Below, piece by piece: positions 51,635 to 60,466 of a stretch of DNA of 64,000 nt. Position 1 is the first letter of the stretch, and each line of letters starts with the position of its first letter. The stretch is from Streptomyces violaceoruber (GTDB lineage Bacteria > Actinomycetota > Actinomycetes > Streptomycetales > Streptomycetaceae). Position numbers and translations under genes: made by a program. The notes beneath the pieces were generated by a model, which saw only the letters and a list, made by a program, of their open reading frames with translations, ran no database searches and was not told the DNA's origin. Location of the stretch: contig JODI01000043.1 of NCBI GenBank assembly GCA_000720805.1, forward strand, positions 17,769 through 81,768, given 5' to 3'.

Positions 51635-51749
51635 CGGCTCCTCAGCCGGTCTCCACCCGGCTTCTACCCGAGCGGTTCACCAAGATCAAGAGCCGGTTCG
51701 CGCCACCAACCAGCACGCCTTCAGCCTCTCTTCAGCTGGAAACGTTAAG

Positions 51750-51779
51750 TTAACCCTGCAAATGACTTTGCAGGGTTAA
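51750..51779. promoter_or_regulatory. Perfect 13-bp inverted repeat (operator or terminator)
   Basis: Arms TTAACCCTGCAAA and TTTGCAGGGTTAA flank the 4-base loop TGAC. It lies 116 bases after the ZapE-like gene and 82 bases before ATG 51862. Its A+T-rich ends and mid-promoter place fit an operator; it could also end zapE transcription. Confidence 0.55.
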
Positions 51780-51798
51780 TGTGTTTCTTGACCAGCCG

Positions 51799-51826
51799 TT
51801 GACCAACGCTTGGTCTGGACTAGAGA
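51799..51826 (+). promoter_or_regulatory. Promoter with a DasR-like site before the secreted-protein/carbonic anhydrase group
   Basis: TTGACC (51799-51804) and TAGAGA (51821-51826) are 16 bases apart. Between them TGGTCTGGACTA (51811-51822) matches 10 of 12 core bases of the DasR element TGGTCTAGACCA. Control by amino-sugar-responsive DasR is therefore possible, but one site by eye is weak evidence. Confidence 0.35.
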
Positions 51827-51861
51827 TGGATCGAAGGCGCGAATCACCTGGAGGGAGGCGC

Positions 51862-52254
51862 ATGTTCCGAGGTACGTCGGTACGGACCGCGTTGGCTCTC
51901 CTCGCCGCCGTCCTCCTCGCCCTCCAGTTCTTCGCGCCCGCCGCTTCCTTCGCAACCGCGCACACGGTCCGTCAAGCAGAGGCCAAAGCACAGCCCGGAA
52001 CCAAACCCTCCGGCAAGTCGCTGCGCGACGAGACCGCCACGCACCGCAACTGCGATCCCGCGGGAGACCCGATCGGTCCCCTGCGCACCCGCGACCGGCA
52101 CCGCGCCGCCGACCTCACCCCTGATCGGCCCGAGCACTCGGCCCTGTCCCAGGATCCGGCGGACGCAGGCACACAGGTGCCGACCGGTGCGTTCCAGCAG
52201 TCGAGACCTCCGACGGCCCACTCACCGGCCGCGCTCCAGGTCTTCCGCTGCTGA
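51862..52254 (+). CDS. Small secreted or membrane-anchored protein, 130 aa
   Basis: Not a recognised family. A basic start (MFRGTSVRT) and hydrophobic segment (ALALLAAVLLALQFFAPAASF) look like a signal peptide. The remaining 95 residues are polar, Pro/Asp/Arg-rich and low in predicted structure, ending FRC. ATG 51862 has a strong GGAGGGAGG upstream. It is 76 bases before the carbonic anhydrase gene on the same strand and may be co-expressed. A role outside the cell is inferred from the leader only. Confidence 0.62.
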   Translation: MFRGTSVRTALALLAAVLLALQFFAPAASFATAHTVRQAEAKAQPGTKPSGKSLRDETATHRNCDPAGDPIGPLRTRDRHRAADLTPDRPEHSALSQDPADAGTQVPTGAFQQSRPPTAHSPAALQVFRC

Positions 52255-52330
52255 CAGCAGAGCAGTTCCCCCCACCTCTGTCATGTACGTCCGACGCGCC
52301 GTAGTGGCGCGCCAGGAGGAGACACCTCGT

Positions 52331-52909
52331 ATGCAGCCCCTCATCGACAACGCCCGTACGTTCGGACAGCGCCCTGAGGAGTTCGCCAAACTGGCCGAAG
52401 GCCAGTCCCCGCAGGTCCTGTTCATCACCTGCTCGGATTCCCGGGTCGTCCCGGCCCTCATCACCGGCGCCCGCCCCGGCGAGCTCTTCGAGCTGCGCAC
52501 CGCGGGCAACATCGTCCCCCCGTACGCCTCCGAGCACCCCACCAGCGAGGCGGCCACGATCGAGTACGCCGTGGAGGTGCTGGGCGTCCGCGACATCGTG
52601 GTCTGCGGACACTCGCACTGCGGCGCCGTCGGCGCCCTGGTCCGTGGCGACGACCTGACCGCCGTACCGGCCGTGCGCGACTGGCTCACCCACGCCACCC
52701 CGTGCCCCACGGGCACGGCCGAGGACCCGACCGTGGCCGACGGCGTGCAGAACCACGTCCTGGCGCAGGTGCTGCGCCTGCGCTCGTACCCCTTCATCGA
52801 CAAGAAGCTCGCGCAGGACGAACTCACCCTGCACGCCTGGTACTACGAGGTGCACACGGGGTCGGTACTGACCCACGACGCGTCCTCCGACACCTTCCGA
52901 GCACTGTGA
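52331..52909 (+). CDS. Beta-class carbonic anhydrase
   Basis: A 192-aa enzyme that interconverts CO2 and bicarbonate. The zinc ligands are Cys34 (in TCSDSR), His94 and Cys97 (in GHSHCGA); the Asp36/Arg38 pair is conserved. It is cytosolic. ATG 52331 is preceded by AGGAGG 11 bases upstream. SulP starts 8 bases after its stop, suggesting the pair moves and hydrates bicarbonate together. Confidence 0.92.
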   Translation: MQPLIDNARTFGQRPEEFAKLAEGQSPQVLFITCSDSRVVPALITGARPGELFELRTAGNIVPPYASEHPTSEAATIEYAVEVLGVRDIVVCGHSHCGAVGALVRGDDLTAVPAVRDWLTHATPCPTGTAEDPTVADGVQNHVLAQVLRLRSYPFIDKKLAQDELTLHAWYYEVHTGSVLTHDASSDTFRAL

Positions 52910-52917
52910 GGACCGCC

Positions 52918-54426
52918 ATGGAGAACCGAATAAAGTTCCCTCATCTCAAGCAGGACTTCGCCGCTTCCCTCGTCGTCTTCCTGGTCGCCCTGCCCCTGTG
53001 CGTGGGCGTGGCCGTCGCCTCCGGGGTTCCGGCGGAGCTCGGCCTGGTCACCGGCATCGTCGGCGGTATCGTCACCGGCCTGATGCGGGGCAGCAGCCTC
53101 CAGGTGTCCGGACCGGCCGCCGGCCTGACCGTGCTCGTCTTCGAGGCGGTCAACGAGTTCGGACTGCCGGCGCTCGGTGTGATCGTGCTGGCCGCCGGAC
53201 TGCTCCAGCTCGCGATGGGCGCCCTGAAGCTGGGGCGCTGGTTCCGGGCGATATCCGTCTCGGTCGTCGAGGGCATGCTGGCCGGTATCGGACTCGTGAT
53301 CATCGCGGGCCAGCTGTACTCGGCGGCGGGACTGAAGGCCCCCGCCTCCGGCCTCGACAAGATCCTGGGCCTGCCCGGGGCCGCCGTCGACGCCCTCGGC
53401 AGCACCGAGGCGCTCGCCTCGCTCGCCATCGGCGCCGGCACCATCGCGGTGATGGTGGGCTGGAAGCGGCTGCCCAAGCAGGTGCAGACGGTGCCGGGCG
53501 CGCTCGCCGCCGTCGTCCTGGCCACGGTGGCCACACTGGCGTTCAGCCTGCCGGTCGCCACCGTCGAGGTGAGCGGGCTGCTGGACTCCATCCAGCCGCC
53601 GGGCATGGACGCCTTCGGGGAGCTGGCCAACCCGGCCATCTTCGGCACGATCGTCGCCTTCACCCTGATCGCCTCCGCGGAGAGCCTGTTCAGCGCCGCA
53701 GCGGTGGACCGGCTGCACGACGGTCCGCGCACCGAGTACGACAAGGAACTCATGGCCCAGGGCGCGGGCAACGCGGTGTGCGGCGCGCTCGGTGCGCTGC
53801 CGATGACCGCGGTCATCGTGCGCAGCTCCGCCAACGTGGCGGCGGGCGCCAAGACCAAGGCGTCCCGGGTGCTGCACGGGGTGTGGCTGCTGCTGTTCGC
53901 GGCGCTGCTGCCGTCGACGCTGGCGCTCATCCCGCTGCCGGCACTGGCCGGCATCCTGGTCCACGCGGGCTGGAAGCTGATCCCCTTCCGCGAGATCGTC
54001 TCGCTGTGGCGGGGGCACCGCGGTGAGGCGCTGATCCTGGTGGTCACGGCCGTGTCCATCGTCGCGGTGAACATGTTCGAGGGCGTGCTGATCGGCCTGG
54101 CCCTGTCCGTGGTCAAGACGGCCTGGGAGGCCTCGCACCTCAAGCTGGAGATCATCGACAAGGGCGCCGGCCCCGTCCAGGCGTACCTGTCGGGCAACGC
54201 GACCTTCCTGAGGCTGCCGAAGATCCTCGACAGCCTGGAGGCGCTGCCCCAGGACCGCCCGGTCGAGCTGGACCTGTCCGGGCTGCACCACCTGGACCAC
54301 GCCTGCCGTACGGCCCTGGAGAACTGGGCCGAGCGGCACAGCGCGGTCGGCACGGAACCGGTCCGGGTCACCGAACCGGTCCTGGTCACCGAACGCGAGC
54401 CGGTGAAGGCCGCCACCGCTCTGTGA
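52918..54426 (+). CDS. SulP-family anion (bicarbonate or sulfate) transporter
   Basis: A 502-aa transporter with about ten to twelve helices and a C-terminal STAS-like domain (about 410-480). The SulP marks LPLCVGVAVASGVPAELGL and SGPAAGLTVLVF are present. A short repeated tail (EPVRVTEPVLVTEREPV) follows. The carbonic anhydrase gene directly upstream makes bicarbonate the likely substrate, as in other CA-SulP pairs. ATG 52918 has the normal spacing. A strong hairpin starts 4 bases after the stop. Confidence 0.9.
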   Translation: MENRIKFPHLKQDFAASLVVFLVALPLCVGVAVASGVPAELGLVTGIVGGIVTGLMRGSSLQVSGPAAGLTVLVFEAVNEFGLPALGVIVLAAGLLQLAMGALKLGRWFRAISVSVVEGMLAGIGLVIIAGQLYSAAGLKAPASGLDKILGLPGAAVDALGSTEALASLAIGAGTIAVMVGWKRLPKQVQTVPGALAAVVLATVATLAFSLPVATVEVSGLLDSIQPPGMDAFGELANPAIFGTIVAFTLIASAESLFSAAAVDRLHDGPRTEYDKELMAQGAGNAVCGALGALPMTAVIVRSSANVAAGAKTKASRVLHGVWLLLFAALLPSTLALIPLPALAGILVHAGWKLIPFREIVSLWRGHRGEALILVVTAVSIVAVNMFEGVLIGLALSVVKTAWEASHLKLEIIDKGAGPVQAYLSGNATFLRLPKILDSLEALPQDRPVELDLSGLHHLDHACRTALENWAERHSAVGTEPVRVTEPVLVTEREPVKAATAL

Positions 54427-54430
54427 GCAC

Positions 54431-54480
54431 GCCCGGCGTCTGGCCCGAGCCCGATCGTGGCCTCGGGCCAGACGCCGGGC
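54431..54480 (+). terminator. Strong hairpin terminator after SulP
   Basis: Perfect 19-bp arms (54431-54449 and 54462-54480) with a 12-base loop begin 4 bases after the SulP stop. There is no long T-tract, as is usual in high-G+C actinomycetes. Confidence 0.85.
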
Positions 54481-54527
54481 ATATCGTTGCAGGAGCAGAC
54501 ATAGCGGACCTCGACGAGGAGGCCGGG

Positions 54528-55304
54528 ATGCTCCAGGAGCTGGTGACGGCGGCCGTGGCAGTCGGTTCGGCCGGGATCGTGTACGTGGCCTCGGCGGCAC
54601 GGGTCGTCAAGCAGTACGAGCGCGGGGTGGTCTTCCGGCTCGGGCGGCTCGCCGGTGACGTACGGCCGCCGGGGTTCACCATGGTGGTCCCGTTCGTGGA
54701 CCGGCTGCACAAGGTGAACATGCAGATCGTCACGATGCCGGTGCCTGCCCAGGAGGGCATCACCCGCGACAACGTGACGGTGCGGGTGGACGCGGTCGTG
54801 TACTTCAAGGTGGTCGACGCGGCGCACGCGCTGGTGCGGGTCGAGGACTACAAGTTCGCGGTCTCGCAGATGGCCCAGACCTCCCTGCGTTCGATCATCG
54901 GCAAGAGCGATCTGGACGACCTCCTCTCCGACCGCGAGAAGCTCAACCAGGGCCTGGAGCTGATGATCGACAGCCCGGCCGTCGGCTGGGGCGTGCAGAT
55001 CGACCGGGTCGAGATCAAGGACGTCTCGCTGCCGGACACCATGAAGCGTTCCATGGCCCGGCAGGCCGAGGCGGACCGCGAGCGGCGGGCCCGGATCATC
55101 AACGCGGACGCCGAGTACCAGGCCTCGAAGAAGCTCGCCGAGGCGGCGCAGCAGATGGAGGACACGCCCGCGGCGCTCCAGTTGCGGCTGCTGCAGACGA
55201 TCGTCGCGGTCGCCGCCGAGAAGAACTCGACGCTGGTCCTGCCGTTCCCGGTGGAGCTGTTGCGCTTCCTGGAGCGGGCACAGGACCACCCGGTCGAGCA
55301 GTGA
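54528..55304 (+). CDS. Slipin / stomatin-like SPFH protein
   Basis: A 258-aa SPFH (band 7) membrane protein. A single N-terminal helix (residues 4-22) is followed by the conserved VVKQYERGVVFRLGRL and the band 7 domain ending KDVSLPDTMKRSM, then a charged coiled-coil tail. It likely scaffolds membrane microdomains. ATG 54528 has GAGGAGG upstream; a longer frame starting at 54423 is rejected because it would run through the terminator hairpin. No NfeD partner is adjacent. Confidence 0.88.
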   Translation: MLQELVTAAVAVGSAGIVYVASAARVVKQYERGVVFRLGRLAGDVRPPGFTMVVPFVDRLHKVNMQIVTMPVPAQEGITRDNVTVRVDAVVYFKVVDAAHALVRVEDYKFAVSQMAQTSLRSIIGKSDLDDLLSDREKLNQGLELMIDSPAVGWGVQIDRVEIKDVSLPDTMKRSMARQAEADRERRARIINADAEYQASKKLAEAAQQMEDTPAALQLRLLQTIVAVAAEKNSTLVLPFPVELLRFLERAQDHPVEQ

Positions 55305-55396
55305 CACGCCACCTTGCGTGGTTCCCGGAGTCCGGCCCAGGTGATAGACACGGCGGCGTCACAGTTCCTGTCCGCCAGCAGGAAGGCTGCTCCGTC

Positions 55397-56776
55397 ATGT
55401 CCGCAACACGACGTCAAGTCCTGGCCCGGTCCGGCGCCCTGGGGGTGGGAATCGCCTTCACGGGAGCCCTCAGCGAACTCTTCGCGGGCACCGCCGCCGC
55501 GCAGAACCTGGGCCACACCGGCTACGGCCCCCTGGTCCCCGACCCGAAGGGCCTGCTCGACCTGCCGAAAGGTTTCCGCTACCGGGTCCTCTCCCGCGAG
55601 GGCGACCAGCTCCGCTCCGGCGAGGGCAAGGTCCCCTCGAACCACGACGGCATGGCTGCCTTCGCCGGGCGTTCTCCGGGCAGACACGGCCGCGTCCACC
55701 TCGTCCGCAACCACGAGAACCGCCCCACCGCCGCCCTCGCCGTCCCGACGATCGAGGGCCTGACCTACGACCCGGCGGGCAAGGGCGGTTGTACGGCGCT
55801 CACGCTGGACTCCCGGAACAACGTCCTGTCGGAACGGGTCGCCATCGCCGGCACGGCCGTCAACTGCGCGGGCGGCCACACCCCGTGGGGCACCTGGCTG
55901 ACCTGCGAGGAGACCGAGGACAAGGCCGGCACCAACGGCTACACCAAGGACCACGGCTTCATCTTCGAGGTCGACCCCAGCGACCCGCACCGCTCCGGCG
56001 CCGTCCCGCTGACCGCGATGGGCCGCTTCCAGCACGAGGCGATCGCCGTCGACCCGAAGCGGGGTGTCGTCTACGAGACCGAGGACGCCTTCCTCAAGCC
56101 CTTCGGCCTCTTCTACCGCTTCCTCCCCGACAAGCCGCTGGGCGGCCTGGGGTCCCTGCGCGCGGGTGGCCGCCTCCAGGCGATGCGCGTGCCCGGCGTA
56201 CCCGACCTCTCCACCATCCAGGAGACAGGCGCCGCTTTCGACGGCGTCGAGTGGGTGGACGTACCGGACCCGCTCGCCGCCCGGACCCCCGTTCGCCTCC
56301 AGGACTTCGGCCCGAAGGGCATCACGCACGCGCAGAAGCTGGAGGGCTGCTACTGGGGCGGGAGGAGCGTCTACTTCGTGTCGTCGTTCGCGCGCAGCGC
56401 GGACGGTTCGGCGGCCGACCACTACGGGCAGATCTGGCGCTACGACCCCTCGGCGCGCCGCCTGACCCTCGTGATCGTCTTCGGCCCGGACACCGATGTC
56501 CAGCTCCCCGGCGAGTCCCCGGACAACATCTGCCTCGCCCCCAGCGGCGGCCTGATGGTCTGCGAGGACGGCAACGGCGCCCAGCACGTCTTCGGTGTGA
56601 CCCGGCACGGCGAGGTGTACGCGATGGCCCGGGGCCGCCAGAACATCGGCACCCCCGAGAAACCGGAGTGGGGCGAGTTCGCCGGAGTGACCTTCTCCCC
56701 GGACGGCGAGACGATGTACGTCAACTGCTACACACCCGGGACGACGTTCGCGGTGACGGGGCCGTGGCGTAGGTAA
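55397..56776 (+). CDS. PhoX-family alkaline phosphatase-like protein, Tat exported
   Basis: A 459-aa DUF839/PhoX-type protein. The Tat signal has TRRQVLARSG at 4-13 followed by a hydrophobic stretch and AAA cleavage region. Beta-propeller marks include VRNHENRP, VNCAGGHTPWGTWLTCEET and RFQHEAIAVD, the last containing metal-ligand acidic residues. PhoX enzymes use Ca and Fe and release phosphate outside the cell. ATG 55397 follows AGGAAGG. The following PPK2 gene suggests a phosphate theme. Confidence 0.85.
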   Translation: MSATRRQVLARSGALGVGIAFTGALSELFAGTAAAQNLGHTGYGPLVPDPKGLLDLPKGFRYRVLSREGDQLRSGEGKVPSNHDGMAAFAGRSPGRHGRVHLVRNHENRPTAALAVPTIEGLTYDPAGKGGCTALTLDSRNNVLSERVAIAGTAVNCAGGHTPWGTWLTCEETEDKAGTNGYTKDHGFIFEVDPSDPHRSGAVPLTAMGRFQHEAIAVDPKRGVVYETEDAFLKPFGLFYRFLPDKPLGGLGSLRAGGRLQAMRVPGVPDLSTIQETGAAFDGVEWVDVPDPLAARTPVRLQDFGPKGITHAQKLEGCYWGGRSVYFVSSFARSADGSAADHYGQIWRYDPSARRLTLVIVFGPDTDVQLPGESPDNICLAPSGGLMVCEDGNGAQHVFGVTRHGEVYAMARGRQNIGTPEKPEWGEFAGVTFSPDGETMYVNCYTPGTTFAVTGPWRR

Positions 56777-56797
56777 CGGGGCCGGAAGGAGTACCCC

Positions 56798-57706
56798 GTG
56801 GCCGACAAGGACGCTCGACGGACGTCCCGGAAATCCCGGGAGTCCGGGAAGTCCCGGGAGCGCAAGAAGGCCGGTCTGTCCGAGCTGCTGCGTGTGCCGG
56901 TGGGCGAGGCGGTCGATCTGTCCTCCTACGACACCGGCTCCGCCGCTGTCGGCCCCGGGGACAAGAGCTCAGGCCTGTCGGCCACCACCCGCATGGGCAA
57001 GCACCTCGCCGACCTGCAGGAACGCCTGTTCGCGGCGAGCACGTCGGGGGACCGGCGCCGGGTGCTGCTGGTGTTGCAGGGCATGGACACCAGCGGCAAG
57101 GGCGGCACGATCAAGCACGTCATCGGCTTCTGCAACCCGTCCGGCTGCCGGGTCCGGGCGTTCCAGGCACCCACCGCCGAGGAGCGGGCCCACCACTTCC
57201 TGTGGCGCGTCGAGCGGTCCCTTCCGCGCCCCGGCGAACTGGGCATCTTCGACCGCTCGCACTACGAGGACATCCTGGTCGCCCGCGTCCGCGAGCTCGC
57301 CCCGCGCGACGAGATCGAGCGCCGCTACGACGAGATCAACCGCTTCGAGAAGTCCCTCACCGACGACGGCACGACCGTGATCAAGTGCTTCCTGCACATC
57401 TCCTACGAGGAACAGCGCCGCCGTCTGCTCAAGCGCCTGGACCGCCCGGACAAGCACTGGAAGTTCAGCCCGTCCGACATCGACGACCGCGCGCTGTGGC
57501 CGGCGTTCCAGGAGGCGTACGAGATCGCGCTGGAGCGCTGCTCGACCCCGTACGCCCCCTGGTACGTGATCCCTTCGGACCACAAGTGGTACCGGAACTG
57601 GGCGGTGGGCCGGCTCCTCCTGGAGCATCTGCGGGCGCTGGACCCGCAGTATCCGAAGGCTGACTTCGACATCGACGAGTGCCGGCGGCGACTGAGCGCG
57701 CAGTGA
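56798..57706 (+). CDS. ppk2: Polyphosphate kinase 2 family protein
   Basis: A 302-aa PPK2. Walker A is GMDTSGKGG at residues 95-103, and FDRSHYEDI and the YDEINRFEK block are conserved. It transfers phosphate between polyphosphate and a nucleotide; the class (ADP, AMP or GDP) is not decided here. The first 30 residues are Lys/Arg/Ser-rich with short repeats. GTG 56798 has GGAAGGAG upstream. It lies 21 bases after the PhoX-like gene, so both may share a transcript. Confidence 0.88.
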   Translation: MADKDARRTSRKSRESGKSRERKKAGLSELLRVPVGEAVDLSSYDTGSAAVGPGDKSSGLSATTRMGKHLADLQERLFAASTSGDRRRVLLVLQGMDTSGKGGTIKHVIGFCNPSGCRVRAFQAPTAEERAHHFLWRVERSLPRPGELGIFDRSHYEDILVARVRELAPRDEIERRYDEINRFEKSLTDDGTTVIKCFLHISYEEQRRRLLKRLDRPDKHWKFSPSDIDDRALWPAFQEAYEIALERCSTPYAPWYVIPSDHKWYRNWAVGRLLLEHLRALDPQYPKADFDIDECRRRLSAQ

Positions 57707-57735
57707 ACCGGCCCGGTTGGGGTACTCGGCTCCGC

Positions 57736-59250
57736 ATGACCGAGAACCCCCACGTCAGCGGCTCGTACTGGCTCGAGACCGCCCCCGGTCCTGACCGGCC
57801 CGCACTCGTGGACGACCTCACGGTGGACGTCGCCGTCATCGGCGGCGGGATCGCCGGGCTGAGCACGGCCTGGGAGCTGGCGCGGGCGGGGCACCAGGTG
57901 GCGGTGCTGGAGGCCGACCGGATCGCGGCCGGCGTCACCGGGCACACCACCGCCAAGCTCACCGCGCTGCACACCCTGATCTACGACAAGCTGCGCCGCA
58001 CCCGCGGCCCGGAGGGTGCCCGGCTGTACGCCCGCTCGCAGAGCGAGGCGATCGAGCGGGCCGCCGAGATCGCGGGCGAGCTGGGCATCGACTGCGACTG
58101 GGAGCGTCGCAGCGCGTACACGTACGCCTGTGACGCGGCCCGGGTGGAGGAGCTGCGGGCGGAGGCGCGGGCCGCGCGGGAGGCGGGGCTGCCGGCGTCG
58201 TTCGTGACGGAGACCGGGCTGCCGTTCCCGGTGGCGGGCGCGGTGAAGGTGACGGAGCAGGCGCAGTTCCATCCGCGCAAGTACCTGCTGGCCCTCGCCG
58301 ACGACCTGGTCCGGCAGGGGGCGCACGTGCACGAGCACACGACGGTCGTCGGTCTGGAGGAGGGCGAGCCGTGCCGGCTGACCACCGACACGGGAGCGGC
58401 CGTGACCGCCCGGGACGTCGTGGTCGCCACCCACTACCCCGTCTTCGACCGGGCGCTGCTGTTCACCCGGCTCCATCCGCGCCGCGAGCTGGTCGTCGCC
58501 GGGACGATGAGCGCCGACCGGGATCCGGAGGGCATGTACATCACCCCGGACGAGGGCACGCGCTCGGTCCGTACGGCACCGCACGGCGAGGACCGCCTCC
58601 TGGTCGTCACCGGGGAGCACTTCACGCCCGGCACCGCCGACACCCGGGCCCGCTTCCAGCACCTGGCCGACTGGGCCGCCGAGCACTTCCCGGACGTCAC
58701 CCTCACGCACGCCTGGGCCACCCAGGACAACGACCCCACGGACACCGTCCCGCTGGTCGGCCCGCTGCACCCGGGCGCGCACCACACCTACGTCGCCACC
58801 GGATTCGGCGGTTGGGGAATGAGCGGCGGCTTGATGGCGGGCCGGCTGCTCACCGCGCTGATCACCGGCGAGAGGTGCGCGTGGAGCGAGCTGTACGACC
58901 CGCGTCGGCTGCGTTCGACCATGCGCGAGGCCCCGTCGTTCCTCAAGACCCAGGCCGAGGTCGCCCGCCACTTCGTCGGCGACCGGCTGCGGCCCTCGCC
59001 GCCGGTCGAGTCCCTGCCGCCCGGTGAGGGCTCCGTCGTGCGTACCGAGGGCGGCCGGCTCGCGGTGTACCGGGACGAAGCCGGCAACCTGCACGCCCTC
59101 TCCGCGCGCTGCACCCACCTGGGCTGCCTGGTCGCCTTCAACGCCGCCGAACGGGCCTGGGAGTGCCCCTGCCACGGCTCCCGCTTCGACACGGACGGCA
59201 AGGTGATCCAGGGCCCGGCGATCCGGCCGCTGGAGCAGCGGGACATCTGA
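57736..59250 (+). CDS. FAD-dependent oxidoreductase with C-terminal Rieske domain
   Basis: A 504-aa fusion. The N-terminal DAO-type FAD domain has VAVIGGGIAGLSTAWEL and HTTAKLTALH. A Rieske domain follows with Cys459, His461, Cys477 and His480 holding the 2Fe-2S cluster and Cys464/Cys479 forming the usual disulfide pair. It probably oxidises an amine or amino acid and passes electrons through the cluster. It starts at ATG 57736. The substrate is unknown. Confidence 0.86.
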   Translation: MTENPHVSGSYWLETAPGPDRPALVDDLTVDVAVIGGGIAGLSTAWELARAGHQVAVLEADRIAAGVTGHTTAKLTALHTLIYDKLRRTRGPEGARLYARSQSEAIERAAEIAGELGIDCDWERRSAYTYACDAARVEELRAEARAAREAGLPASFVTETGLPFPVAGAVKVTEQAQFHPRKYLLALADDLVRQGAHVHEHTTVVGLEEGEPCRLTTDTGAAVTARDVVVATHYPVFDRALLFTRLHPRRELVVAGTMSADRDPEGMYITPDEGTRSVRTAPHGEDRLLVVTGEHFTPGTADTRARFQHLADWAAEHFPDVTLTHAWATQDNDPTDTVPLVGPLHPGAHHTYVATGFGGWGMSGGLMAGRLLTALITGERCAWSELYDPRRLRSTMREAPSFLKTQAEVARHFVGDRLRPSPPVESLPPGEGSVVRTEGGRLAVYRDEAGNLHALSARCTHLGCLVAFNAAERAWECPCHGSRFDTDGKVIQGPAIRPLEQRDI

Positions 59251-59315
59251 CGCGCCCGGGCAGCTGACCGGGTGACATCCCCGCCGCGTCGGTACCGGCG
59301 AGAAGCCGATCATCA

Positions 59316-59321
59316 TACCTT
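59316..59321 (+). promoter_or_regulatory. -10 element, leaderless deacetylase gene
   Basis: TACCTT is 6 bases upstream of GTG 59328 with no ribosome-binding site between. Confidence 0.4.
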
Positions 59322-59327
59322 CGCACT

Positions 59328-60191
59328 GTGATCAGTCGTGTACATGGTGTCACCCTTGCCTGCGTCCTGGGCGCGACCCTCGCCTCCCTCACCGGCTGCG
59401 GCACCGCCCAGGAGGCTCCGGCCGCCCACCCGGCCCCGTCCGCGCCCCGCGCAGCGATCCCGTCGTCCTCGTCGTCCCGTCCACCCACGATCGCACCCGG
59501 CCCCGGCGGCCTGACCCCCGTCTTCAGGAACGGCCCCCGGACACACGGCAGGACCGTCGCCCTCACCTTCGACGCCGACATGACCGCCGACGAGGGACGA
59601 CGGGCCGCGGCGGGTGAACGGTTCGACAACCCGCGGCTCATCGCGGCCCTGCGGGCGCTGAAGGTACCCGCGACGGTGTTCATGACGGGCCGGTGGGCCG
59701 AGGAGTACCCGGTGCAGGCCCGGTCCATCGGCCGCGACCCGCTCTTCGAGATCGCCAACCACTCCTACAGCCACCACGCCTTCACCGGCGACTGCTACGA
59801 CCTGCCCACCCTCTCCCAGGACCGGATGCGCGCGGACGTGGAACGGGCGTACGCCGCCTTCCGCAGGGCCGGGGTGCGGGACCCGATGCCGTACTTCCGC
59901 TTCCCCGGCGGCTGCTACGACCGGCTCGCCCTCAAGACCCTGACCTCCACCGGCGTGACCGTCGTGCAGTGGGACGTGGTGAGCGGGGACGCCTTCGCGA
60001 CGGACGCGGACGCCGTGGCCCGGCAGGTACTGGAGGGGGTGCGTCCGGGGTCGGTGGTGGTCATGCACTGCACGACGAGTGCCGCGCCGGTGACCGAGCG
60101 GGCGGTACGGACCGTGGTGCCGGAGCTGCGCCGGCGGGGCTTCCGGTTCGTGAAGGTGTCGGAGCTGATCGGGGACGCGGGCGGACGCTGA
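59328..60191 (+). CDS. Polysaccharide deacetylase (NodB-type) lipoprotein
   Basis: A 287-aa exported lipoprotein with lipobox LTGC, a Pro/Ser/Ala-rich linker to about residue 65, and a NodB domain with the catalytic TFDADM, the zinc site HSYSHH and RFPGG. It deacetylates cell-wall glycan, chitin-like or other N-acetylated polymers. The start at GTG 59328 appears leaderless. It shares no clear operon with neighbours. Confidence 0.9.
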   Translation: MISRVHGVTLACVLGATLASLTGCGTAQEAPAAHPAPSAPRAAIPSSSSSRPPTIAPGPGGLTPVFRNGPRTHGRTVALTFDADMTADEGRRAAAGERFDNPRLIAALRALKVPATVFMTGRWAEEYPVQARSIGRDPLFEIANHSYSHHAFTGDCYDLPTLSQDRMRADVERAYAAFRRAGVRDPMPYFRFPGGCYDRLALKTLTSTGVTVVQWDVVSGDAFATDADAVARQVLEGVRPGSVVVMHCTTSAAPVTERAVRTVVPELRRRGFRFVKVSELIGDAGGR

Positions 60192-60200
60192 TGACCGGCC

Positions 60201-60206
60201 TACGCT
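60201..60206 (+). promoter_or_regulatory. -10 element of the 59-aa zinc-ribbon gene
   Basis: TACGCT lies 7 bases upstream of ATG 60214, without a ribosome-binding site. Confidence 0.4.
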
Positions 60207-60213
60207 GGGATGC

Positions 60214-60393
60214 ATGAGCGAGGACGACTACTGCCTGATCGACGCGACCAGGCCGCCCGAGGCCGACGGGCCGCCGTACGCCGAGTGTGTGCTGTGCCGG
60301 AAGCCGACGGAGTACCCGGAGTCGTACAAGGGGACCACGCTGTGTCCGGTCTGCGAGTGGCAGGAGGCGCAGCGGACGGCTTGTTCGGGGTGA
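60214..60393 (+). CDS. 59-aa zinc-ribbon-like protein
   Basis: A short gene with ATG 60214 and stop at 60391-60393. It encodes an acidic start (MSEDDYCLID) and two Cys pairs, AECVLCRKP and LCPVCEW, spaced about 20 residues apart, which should bind one zinc ion. The leaderless -10 element upstream supports expression. It could be a small nucleic-acid- or protein-binding adaptor. No family name is assigned. Confidence 0.7.
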   Translation: MSEDDYCLIDATRPPEADGPPYAECVLCRKPTEYPESYKGTTLCPVCEWQEAQRTACSG

Positions 60394-60394
60394 G

Positions 60395-60466
60395 CGGGAC
60401 TCACCGGGTGACCGGGACTCACCGGGTGACCGGGGCTCTCAGGGCGACCGGAGCTCTCAGGGTGAC
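60395..60466. repeat. Four tandem 18-bp repeats between convergent genes
   Basis: Two identical units CGGGACTCACCGGGTGAC are followed by two diverged units with CTCTCAGGG in the centre. The ABC permease stop (60457-60459) lies in the fourth unit, and the zinc-ribbon gene ends just before the first. The array could pair as RNA from either gene and slow transcription. Confidence 0.75.

Noticed and set aside
54423..54527. Longer slipin start at GTG 54423
   Set aside because: The extension is the translated terminator hairpin; ATG 54528 has a strong ribosome site and matches family length.
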